Below, in pieces: positions 24,460-33,337 of a stretch of DNA of 38,361 nucleotides (its first letter is position 1; the number at the start of each line of letters is the position of its first letter). Where the stretch lies: NCBI RefSeq assembly GCF_000003605.2, contig NW_003127380.1, positions 26,917 through 65,277 on the forward strand, written 5' to 3'. The stretch is from Saccoglossus kowalevskii. Taxonomy: Eukaryota > Hemichordata > Enteropneusta > Harrimaniidae. The notes beneath the pieces are model-generated. The model did no database searches. It worked only from the letters and a program-made list of their open reading frames with translations, and was not told the DNA's origin. The position numbers and the translations under genes were made by a program.

Positions 24460-24591
24460 TTAAAACGCAGTGGTCGTCGCGCAGCGCGTGTTCGAATTTC
24501 ATGTAAATAAACAATGTATTTTACACGCGTTGTATATGTCGCTATGAGTCCCATATCGAACAGGACGCGGCGAGATGACCACCGCCCTTTT
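24460..24591 (-). mobile_element. Palindromic MITE, copy B (132 bp)
   Basis: Same orientation as copy A and nearly identical through the core (gcgcagcgcgtgttcgaatt, then catgtaaataaacaatgtat). The left end is ttaaaacgcagtggtcgtcg, retaining TTAA at 24460-24463; the right end is ccaccgccctttt, where TTAA has decayed to TTTT. Several CpG positions differ from copies A and C, as expected for ageing methylated repeats. Confidence 0.75.
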
Positions 24592-24799
24592 GGCATTCAG
24601 TTACTTGTAGATGCGACGGGTGTTGGATGTGTTCATGCTTGTGTGTTGTTTATACTTTTGTCCAGTGGAATCGTTTGACAAGACTTAAAACTGGGCGGCA
24701 GAGAGTGGGCACAACTGTCTGGCACCACTTGCAAGAGGAAATGCTGTAGGTTGGATCAAACGCTTAAAAAGTTGCGTACGTTTAGATACTGGGTCGTGC

Positions 24800-25180
24800 T
24801 ACATATGAATACGTCACCATGACAAAACAGTTATGCATGCCAATTATTGAAATGTCAGATAACCTAAATTATTAAATATATAGATCAAAGTAATTAATAT
24901 CAACCACAGTGACGTCTTTTTGTTAAATACGATTTAATTTTTAATTAGACTGACACGTGTGATCCTGATATAATTACAATTCTAGTAGGGCGGACGTGTT
25001 CTCGTACCAGTGAATCATCGGGCAATTCGGAAGCCATGGATAGAATCATCGGAATGTCGAATCGGAACGGAGCATAATGCTGAAGTACAAAAAAAAAATT
25101 CAGAATATGTTAAAGCAAACATGCCGCTGACTATATTTGGACATTTTTTGTCGGTTAGCCAGATCAGTATAATTTCAAAT
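24800..25180 (+). repeat. Block P, copy 1
   Basis: Aligns with 27820-28190 through catgacaaaac/catggacaaat, atgcatgc/catgct, atatagatcaa/atatagagatcaa, tagaatcatcggaatgt in both copies, a poly-A run, and atatttggacatt in both. It is diverged and non-coding. Confidence 0.6.
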
Positions 25181-25187
25181 TATTGAT

Positions 25188-25620
25188 GATAACGCCCTCA
25201 TTTTGGTTTTATTCATTGATTTGACAATTCTGAACGACTGATTTGCATCATGAAAACATGAAAACCATGACTTTCGTTTAATTTGACAGTCAAAGTATTA
25301 TAATGCAAGATACACGTCCTGATAACAAGACTTAGTAGTGCGCCCTCTGTGAACGACGGACATAGAACTCCAGATACAAAACATTTTTTCAATTTATTTG
25401 CGCAAGTAATTAACCAATTCCTGTTGAACCTCATTCTAATGTTGGAATAAAAATGAACTTCATATATATATAGTCAAGTTAGATTTACAAGTTATTTGTG
25501 CAAGTAATTATCCATTTTCTGTTGAGCCTCAGTCTAATGCTAGGATAAAAAAGAACTTCAATATACATAGTCAAGTAAGCTTTACAACGAAAGCTTAAAT
25601 CTATATGACAACCCATTTAA
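25188..25620 (+). repeat. Block R, copy 2
   Basis: Partner of 22240-22700. It contains an extra internal 98-bp tandem duplication at 25394-25589 that copy 1 lacks. Confidence 0.5.
25394..25589 (+). repeat. 98-bp tandem duplication
   Basis: Unit 1 begins ttatttgcgcaagtaatta at 25394 and unit 2 begins ttatttgtgcaagtaatta at 25492. Both continue with ctgttga, cctca, tctaatg, ggataaaaa, gaacttca and tagtcaagt. The two units clearly arose by direct duplication and have since diverged. Confidence 0.85.
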
Positions 25621-26094
25621 GAAACTGTTCAGGGAATGACAAATCAGTGCATTAGTTTTGTCAACATTTTATTTTGTGTACGAGAAAGAGTTATAATTGG
25701 CGCAGTCAAGTTCTTTACCTCAAATGCATTGAAATACGGCCACTATTAAAACTGTCACGTGTATTTACTAATAGGTCAGTGACCCCATTTATTTCATCTA
25801 CAGTTACCGTATTTTTGTAATGTCACACGTGATCATGTATAACGCTTCTCAATCAATTAACAGTGAGAGTATCAGCAAATTCCTGACTCTGTATCGACGA
25901 GACTCAATTGTGTGTAATTACACAATCACTGTATGGATTTATATGCTAGTGGAATACTATGATTTTTTTCACATGTGAATATATATGTTACAAGATCAGC
26001 CATTTGAACTCGTATGAATACCAAAGCTGTTTTATTTTAAAAAGCCATTTTGCAAAGCAACGTTGAGATTTTAGAGAGTCAAAGACTCATCTCT

Positions 26095-26360
26095 ATATCA
26101 TCTTTTGCTACTCACCAATAGCGCCCTCATTGTATAATACAATGTTCAATAAAATATAACAGGTTTTATAACACGAAAATGTGCAACTCTACTTAACAAG
26201 GGGTAGACTACATTCACAAACGTTTAACTGAGAATCCACTTGAACGAAAAAAAAATAATCCCATTATTGTGACTGATCTACTCTAGATATGTGATAAGAT
26301 AAGGGTCTAATTCCAAACAAACCCACCCCGTCGCAAATAATGGTAAACCCATAAGTTTAT
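26095..26360 (+). repeat. Block Q, copy 2
   Basis: Partner of 24055-24290 (see that entry for the shared strings). It begins with a gcgccctcattg at 26118, whose reverse complement resembles gagggcgccatt of copy 1. Confidence 0.6.
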
Positions 26361-26682
26361 TTCATGTTGTGTATATGAACGTTGTGATTGGAGAATTCAA
26401 TTACAGTCGTAGGTTTCATCAATCATAACATGATCTCAGTAAATCTCCTAAACATGGTTGCAGTGACAGTGACATTCTGTTTGTAACTCTACATAATTTA
26501 CAATATTCATATGAGAATTAGAAACACCTTCCCTCTAGTGAATCACGGTTGCCGGCATGTAAACAAACGCCACATCGTTAAATACTGCATTCTGTAACGG
26601 TCCGTTTATGTAGAACGCTCCGAAAGGAATATTTTACATAATGGAGCGAGATTACTGACTAACCATCGCCCCATCTTCGCTA

Positions 26683-26731
26683 GCCAAGGTCTAGTAAGTT
26701 TATTCGGCCAAGCCTCTAAACAGACCTTGGC
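26683..26731. repeat. Inverted repeat upstream of the helicase-like fragment
   Basis: gccaaggtct at 26683-26692 and agaccttggc at 26722-26731 are perfect 10-bp arms around a 29-base loop. It could be a repeat terminus or a structured element in the promoter region of the following gene fragment. Confidence 0.5.
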
Positions 26732-26759
26732 AGAACGACCATCAAATATGCGTTATATA

Positions 26760-26851
26760 TCAGCGCCCCCAGTAGTCAGTTGCGGCTAATCATTGTCCAA
26801 TCAGTTTGCGTGTTACAAATCCCTCTTTGGCGTTTCATTTTAAACAAAATG
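26760..26851 (+). promoter_or_regulatory. Promoter-like region of the RecQ-like fragment
   Basis: A CCAAT box (gtccaatcag, near 26797-26806), an E2F-like tttggcg near 26826 and aaaatggcggc, which matches the YY1 site often found over start codons, sit in order just before and on the ATG at 26849. This is a typical TATA-less promoter arrangement. Activity is inferred only. Confidence 0.35.
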
Positions 26852-27013
26852 GCGGCGCCCATGAATCGTGATATTTGAGATGATAAAATTGCGAAAGTTT
26901 TCGGTGTTGGTGCCATCAAGCTTCATCAGGTACAGGCAATCGACGCAGTTTTGTGTGGGAAGGATGTCTTCATAGCGACAAAAATAGGAAGTGGAATTTT
27001 GTTTTATAATTTG
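26849..27013 (+). pseudogene. RecQ-like DNA helicase N-terminal exon, broken
   Basis: From ATG 26849 the frame reads MAAPMNRDI, a TGA at codon 10, then KVFGVGAIKLHQVQAIDAVL, CGKDVF, IATK and GSG. This is the pattern of a superfamily 2 helicase of the RecQ type: an F/G-x-hydrophobic-Q motif (LHQVQ), GKDVF, then motif I (Walker A), usually A-T-x-T-G-S-G-K-S. Here the motif I Lys-Ser is lost (GSGIL) and the stop falls where Trp (TGG) would fit. The similarity ends at TTG|GTACGT, a plausible donor. No later helicase exon was found in the next 1.8 kb. It is either a pseudogene or a 5' fragment copied by a transposon or segmental duplication. Confidence 0.5.
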
Positions 27014-27024
27014 GTACGTCCAAG

Positions 27025-27061
27025 CTGATTGGGCGCCTTGTATCGAGGCGCGCCCAATCAG
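27025..27061. repeat. GC-rich perfect hairpin
   Basis: ctgattgggcgc at 27025-27036 and gcgcccaatcag at 27050-27061 are perfect 12-bp arms around a 13-base loop. It starts 12 bases after the helicase-like exon ends and opens a GC-rich patch that continues to about 27175. Both arms contain a CCAAT/ATTGG core. Confidence 0.75.
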
Positions 27062-27819
27062 ATCTCACTACTTACGATACGCAATTAGCCTATGCGATCC
27101 CGCACGGTATCGTGTAGAGCCTATAGGTCGAAGACACGGGACCGTGCGATTCGGACGATGCCATCGCCCGACCGAGTAATCCTTTCTTTCTATTTGTATT
27201 TCTTCAAAATTCCCCACGAGTTTAAAACACTTTTGAATACATAAAGCAACTTTGCAAGACGCGTTAAGCTAATATTTGCTGTGTAATTAATATAGTAACG
27301 CCTGTTGCTGTTTGGGGTATCCAGGTACCATCGAGCTTGCATTGTTCTAGGACATCTTCACGCCGGTAATTTGTTAATGAAACTTCTATTGAAGTCCGTC
27401 AATGCATCTCAGGAAAAGTTACCTGAACTACAATTAGTAGTATACTGTCCCGTAATCTTTATTATTTATTCAGGTTTCTCGGCAATATAATTTAACATTG
27501 ACATAATCCTGTAGACTAGTATGATTTTAATAAATGTGAGATTGAAGTAGATGCATGTGTATTGCCTAATTGCACCAAACAGTAACATGGATTAACCTGG
27601 TTTAATCATGTAATTCGCGGTCATCTTAGTACGAACTGTACGGGCAATTTTTCGTAATTGAGTGACTCGGTTGGGGATTAGCCTTAGTCTTCTTGTGTAG
27701 GTAGTCGCGTCATTTCGATCTCCAATTGCTCACCGGTGTGGACCCAGGGACAAAGGTTTATGTAGTTTATTCAGTTGTAACGTTTACATGGTAATATGTG
27801 TAGACTATTGATCGTCCTA
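27062..27819. other. Non-coding stretch after the helicase-like fragment
   Basis: The first 115 bases are unusually GC- and CpG-rich (for example gatcccgcacggtatcgtgt) against an AT-rich background and may be part of a separate insert. The plus frame at 27305-27490 has no recognisable domain. Confidence 0.4.
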
Positions 27820-28190
27820 CACATAAACAAGTCAGCATGGACAAATACATACATGCTACTGAATATTAAAATAACTCAGTTAACTCAATATAGAGATCAA
27901 GGCAAGTAACACCAGTCACCATGTCGTATCTATGTACAATATTTACTTTTTTTCAGAATTTAGCAATGTTTTCCTATCGGTTGCAATACTATGAAAGAAC
28001 CAACATGCCCTCGGATCAGTGAACCATCGTACGATTGAATCTTAACACCAATTGAAGAAATTGGTAGAATCATCGGAATGTAGACTGGGAATGTCATAAT
28101 AATGAAATACAAAAAAAAAAAAAAATGTATGTCAAGCTAGCACACTATAGACCATATTTGGACATTGTGTTCTATTATACCCTATGACCA
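27820..28190 (+). repeat. Block P, copy 2
   Basis: Partner of 24800-25180. It contains a run of 15 A at 28111-28125 where copy 1 has a shorter A run. Confidence 0.6.
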
Positions 28191-28329
28191 TGTCAGCCAA
28201 TCAGATCCGCGCATTATAGGTAGACATATACGCATGTCTATCACTATCCGGTTACCTTTCTCCCAAATTTACGTGACTTACGCCAATGACATGTCAAAGG
28301 AACACGAAACGCTAAAATATTCATAAAAT

Positions 28330-28557
28330 AATTAGTTTGCCAGGTTTGCTTTCACTATTCGACTTATCTTATTGGAGATACAACTAGGATTTTGTAACGC
28401 TTGCCGTGAGTTTCGCCAGCGCTACGCGTTATTAGACATTCGATCTGCGATTGCGAAGTATGTCATTCTAAATGATCTGAGAGACGTGGACTTTGCCATG
28501 AGATGGCACCGCATAATTTTATTTTCGTATTTTGTGTGTTTTGTTAGTATATTTACA
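28330..28557 (+). other. Unassigned open frame upstream of the LINE
   Basis: A plus frame is open for over 70 codons and stops at about 28557. Its middle (FCNACREFRQRYALLDI, then DVDFAMRWH) is GC-richer than its surroundings. There is no ATG at the frame start and no known domain. It might be an old exon or repeat-derived; it does not resemble a LINE endonuclease. Confidence 0.2.
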
Positions 28558-28932
28558 TAATATGTACAGTGTGATTGCTGAAAGGAAATTGTGTTGAAAT
28601 AAGCTTACACTTAAGCCGTGTACAGTTTCAGTGTTCTAATGCCGCGAACTGGAACGCAATGTGGCGTATAGCTACGCACAGGGTGGCGGATGGCGCCGTG
28701 TGTGTTTGCAAAAAAATACTTCGACAGGGTAAAGCTGCGGAAATTAGTTTTACCAACACATCCATGAAAGTGAAATCTGCGTCCATGACTCAATTAAATT
28801 GAATCACGTGACTGCTTTTGAACTCTTTCAACTCGTATACTTGTATTCATACATGCATTCAGATCTACGAGCCTGACCTGACAGATTGGCATGATTGAGT
28901 GCCACAATTTCTGTTCTGATTTTTTTCTTCAG

Positions 28933-31187
28933 ATATGATGTATGAATCACGATTAGACAGTTCGGAAAGCAATACATATGAAGGTCTTATCACAGAAAAG
29001 GAGTTGATCGAGGCTATTAATTCATTTTCAACTAGCAAATCTCCTGGTTTAGATGGCATCATATACCCGTTGAGGTATACAAATTATTTTTTTTACATTT
29101 AGGTCACCATATGCTTAAGTGTTATAATTATTCGTTCTTAAGTGGACAAATGACAACAACTCAGCGAGAAGGTCTTTTGAATCTACTACTTAAACAAGTT
29201 TCTTGCGGAAAAGACAAGGATCCAGTATTTCTGAAAAACTGGCGGCCATTAACTCTCCTTTGCTGTGATACTCATATCATAGCCAAATGTCTTTCATTGC
29301 GGGTAAAAGAGGTAATCTGTAGAATAATCCATGAAGATCAAACAGGGTTTATTCCTAGGCGATTTATTGCGGATAACATTCGCCGACGTTTTGCAATTAT
29401 TGATTTATACGAGAAAGATGATCTACCAAGATTAATTTTATTGTCGATTTAAAAAACAAAACATATGACGAACTTCAGTGGGAGATTATAATTAACAGCC
29501 TGAATTATTTTAGTTTTGAGCCCATCGTTGGTGACTTGGGTACGTGTTATGTTTAAAAATATAAATAGTCGTATCATCAATTTTGGAAATAGTTCCCAGG
29601 TATTTGGTCTCTCACGATGTGTTCGGCAAGGCTGTCATGTCCATTATCACCATATCTAATTGTCATTGGTGTTGATCTTTTGGCCTTTAGAATACAAAAA
29701 TGTGAGGAAATCAGAGGTTTATTCACAAAATTTCACAATATGCAGATGACACGAGTTTCATAATTGTGCCTACAAAACAGCCATGTTGTAAATTGTTATA
29801 TATTATTATTAGTGGTTTCCCTAAAATTTACGGTCTAAAACTGAATAATAAAAATGTAAAGTGATGCGTATTAGGTAATTAAAACATAGTAATTTTCATA
29901 TTCAGACGTCACATCCTTTAACACGGGTTGACCTCGTCACACTTAATGTTAATACTCGTTTCGAGAAAGCGAGGAACATTTTGCAGCCACGGAGGGGAAA
30001 GGGGTCTTACGTTGTATAGTAATTCTCAATTTGTACATCTTTTCCTGTCACTTCCCTCGGCCAATGAGCATTGGTGTTTCAGTTTTGGTGGGGAGGTAAA
30101 CGTGACTAGGTTAAAAGGAACATAGTTTACAACACGTACGATAAGGGTGGTGTGAATTTAACCAATTTGAGATTGTTTAACAATTCTCTTAAAGCTGCTT
30201 ATAACTATCTATTAGGGAGCTTTGGTGGTTCTTTGTTCTATGTATCAAACCTTAAAGAGGAGGACCATACAATATTGGACCCTTTATATTCTAATTTCTT
30301 GAAGCATAATCCTACAGCATGGCTGCGTTATAATTGTACTAAATCAGGACCTACGATTGAGAATCTTTGTCAGGAAATCATTTGGAATAATTCTAATATC
30401 CGCATAAATAATATACCAATAGCTTGGAAATTTTTTTTAGTACAATATTGTTTTTATTAATGACCTTCTTGATGAGAACTGTTTTCTAGCATTTGAACAC
30501 TTTATTTTACAATATAAGGATGTATGTACCCGATATAAATTCTTTCAGTTAATATCTTCCATTTCTTCAAATGTGCTGAAACAAAACGTGTATGTAAAAC
30601 GAACATGCGTAATTGTAAATAGCTTAGTGGTTATGAAATTAATAAAGTGTTGTATACTGTGCTGCTGAAAGATTTTTGTAAGCGATGAAATTCCAAGACG
30701 TATCTAGCACTACTGACATGACATGCTGGATATTATAATTCCATAGCAAACTGTATGTACACTCCCTTACAAAATCACCGTCAAGACACCGTCACCGTCC
30801 CAGTATAAGCTTACTATAAGTTGTTTGCCTTCTAATCAACTTCTATATGATATCTGCTATGTTCTGTATTCTATCACTTATTATAGGATTGTAGATTTAC
30901 ATACAAGCTTTTGGAAATCTGTTAGAAATTGATTATCCTCGTTCACAGAACTCATTTTCTCATTAAGTGTTTCAAAATGTGTTCTGGGAGATATTGATGA
31001 GCATGCTAATCCAATGCTTAACTATGTCCTACTTATATGTCGTTATTATATATTTAAGTGCAAGTTACACCACATTATGCCAAACATTGTAGGTTTTACA
31101 TTCTGTGTAAAACAAATTTATGATTTTGAAAATGTCACCGCGAAAGCACAGAACAGAGCAGGAGAACAGAACATTTATTCGGTATAA
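28933..31187 (+). pseudogene. LINE ORF2 remnant: reverse transcriptase and C-terminal region
   Basis: Reading across frames in order: EGLITEKELIEAINSF and KSPGLDG (29037-29057); after a frameshift near 29065, NWRPLTLL and HEDQTGFIPRR (frame open to a stop at 29452); motif A, FIVDLKN with its catalytic Asp at 29446-29448; CVRQGC (29618-29635), then PLSPYLIVIGVDLLAF; QYADDT with the YADD catalytic box at 29739-29750; GLKLNN; LNVNTRFEKARNIL; FWWGGKRD; the open frame 30152-30460; NDLLDENCFLAFE after 30450; and a last part with LLICRYYIFKCKL and NRAGEQN, ending at TAA 31185. Both catalytic acidic motifs survive, but at least five frame changes or stops rule out activity. Confidence 0.85.
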
Positions 31188-31240
31188 TATGACAAATGTT
31201 CACCCCAACAAAAGGTGGAAATACAGTTTTAGCAACCCGA

Positions 31241-31317
31241 AGAGCTCATTGTGAACCAAGGGGAAGCCGAGGTTTTCAATGAGCTCTGAGACGAAGCCGA
31301 GGTTGACAATGATCTCT
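31241..31317. repeat. Inverted and direct repeat in the LINE 3' region
   Basis: agagctcattgtgaacc (31241-31257) is complementary to ggttttcaatgagctct (31271-31287) over 17 bases with two mismatches. The second arm is then repeated directly at 31301-31317 (ggttgacaatgatctct) as part of a 30-bp tandem unit that starts gaagccgaggtt at 31263 and 31293. It probably forms a stem-loop in the 3' UTR of the element, or marks a nested repeat. Confidence 0.6.
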
Positions 31318-31560
31318 GAGATCCTATTAGCCTTGTACAACCGGGAGGAATTAGACGGTCTATTTTGGGGGGGTTTTACTTTATGATATTTATTAATAAT
31401 GATAATTAAAATAACAATATTTAAACTACTAATAAGGGGCCTCGCACTATTGCATTCCATTGGTCCTGAATGTGAATAACATTGCGACGTTAAACTACTA
31501 GGTAACACCAATTTAATCCACATTTACGGGTCAGAGGTTTGTGATGTAACAATAAAAGCA

Positions 31561-33262
31561 TAAACAAAGAGAAGAACATGAAGCTTATATCTTCTTTAAA
31601 CATTGTTAAACGATTGGCTGTATTGTTTGTCTGTCTTTATATAGAGTGATGCTCGTATACATATTCCAGTCTGAGGCTACGGCGATCTATTCTACACACC
31701 AGCTGGCGCACCAGTCGGATAAACAAATACAAACTAAATGAAAATAAAAAGTAAATCATTTTAATAAAAATAAACCATATTTGGTTCGGAGTCACTTCTG
31801 CGCTCAAAAGTGTACAGCCGCAACTCACATAGAATCTGCTTTCCATCTAATGTGACGCCGTGGGTCGTTCATTAAGAAATAAAGATATTGCACCCCGTAA
31901 ATGCCCTCGCCCACGGCTCGTGCGTATCATACCGCGAATTATGCAATATCTCGTGGTATATCTACCTGTCGTAGTCGTTTATTAATAATTCTGAGAAACT
32001 GAAATATCTTTAAAAGGACGAAAAATTATGGTCAAATGTGATACAGTATCTTAAACGCTCTACTTGCAACCATGGTTAAATGAAATGGCCCCTGGGACTA
32101 GTATACAACAATTACCCGTAGAGCTGTGGCGCAAATCGCACACGTAAATCGGTGCGTAGAGTTGATCTGTGTGGATCTTGTTAGCGGCAACGTTTATATA
32201 TTGAAATCGTCTCAATCGACTTAATATCAAAATCAAAATATACGGACGCCGATTAGTGCTGCACGCTCAATTACATTTTGAGGGTCGACAACAATCATTT
32301 TGTTGGCGTCATTTGTGTAATTCTGAAAAAAAATTGTTTTCGTGCATCTGCTTTGAACCTAAAATACCCGAGGGTAACAAACCCGTACTGATTGAATCGT
32401 CAAAACAGAGACGTTATTAGAAACTCCATACTTCGGATTACAGCTATGATAACAGTTTTCTACATAGAATAGTTGAACATTGATATGTGTATAATCTGTT
32501 ATTCGCGTTTACCCATATAACTAGCACCAGCACGAATGAGTTTTATTATGCACGCGGTGGAGCAGACAACCGAATTTCAGTCGTATTTGTAACTACTCGG
32601 GAGAGTGTATTCAAAAAAAATAATACTCAGTTCAGTGTTCTGCCGTATGATAGTATTTACTCGAAGGCGTTTCAGCGGCTGTGCATGCAATAATTCACCC
32701 CACAGGCAACTTTTGTTTCAATCTGATATAGAACTAAACTGCCTATTTATTACACAATGACATGTCAAAGTAAGGTGCTCTATAGTATTGGTGTATTGTT
32801 TTTAATTAAAGTAGTGTCCTACTCATAGATAAAACATTTTGTCATATTCAGAACGTTGTTATCATTTGGATTCTATGGTGGCGATGACATATTGGTAATA
32901 ATTAAATAGTTATTCATAGAAATCAACATTGTATATGGTGACTGATAGGGTACGGTTTGCTATACTTAAATTAGTCTGGGTTTTAGAAATTCATAATGCA
33001 CTTTGTTTAGTAAAACTGTACTAAACATGGCAATGTCCAACGTACACCAGAGTAGTGTTCAATTAATTAGAGGAACACAATGCATAAGAACTACTCCGAA
33101 TTTGTGCGAACTTTAAGTGATTTTTCTTTTCCGTCAAGACATTTTAGTCTCAACAATAACTGTGGCGTCATAGACGTAACCAACATTGTCTTAAACTGAA
33201 TCTGTTTAAACACCGATACTGAGATGCATAATAGTATTGGTAATGACCGAGGCGAACTGTAA
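31561..33262. other. Intergenic stretch, no gene seen
   Basis: Short frames without domains on both strands, including minus 31846-31637 and plus 32487-32693. No repeats or RNA genes were recognised. Confidence 0.5.
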
Positions 33263-33337
33263 TATTAATATTGACACGTGCCAGAGTGTTAATGAAAGAC
33301 GTGGTATTTATTTTGAAATTGACGTGTCAAATTAATA
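33263..33337. repeat. Imperfect inverted repeat
   Basis: tattaatattgacacgt at 33263-33279 pairs with acgtgtcaaattaata at 33322-33337 apart from one unpaired base. The loop is 42 bases. It could be a small palindromic element; no second copy was noticed. Confidence 0.55.

Larger units (their letters stand above)
28880..31560 (+). mobile_element. 5'-truncated Tx1/L1-type LINE (non-LTR retrotransposon)
   Basis: The element begins, as far as can be recognised, just before the reverse transcriptase domain and runs through the C-terminal region to a 3' UTR ending at AATAAA (31551-31556). No apurinic endonuclease or ORF1 is seen upstream, as expected for the usual 5' truncation during target-primed reverse transcription. 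The flavour of the C-terminal part (WWGGKRD, GGVNLTNLRLFNNSLKAA, YYIFKCKL) is that of Tx1-like members of the L1 clade in aquatic animals. Frameshifts and stops throughout show a dead copy. Exact ends and target-site duplication were not determined. Confidence 0.85.

Noticed and set aside
31200-31523. Minus-strand 107-codon frame
   Set aside because: It overlaps the LINE 3' UTR and its repeated stem-loop; the repeated NLGF pattern in the translation comes from the 30-bp direct repeat.
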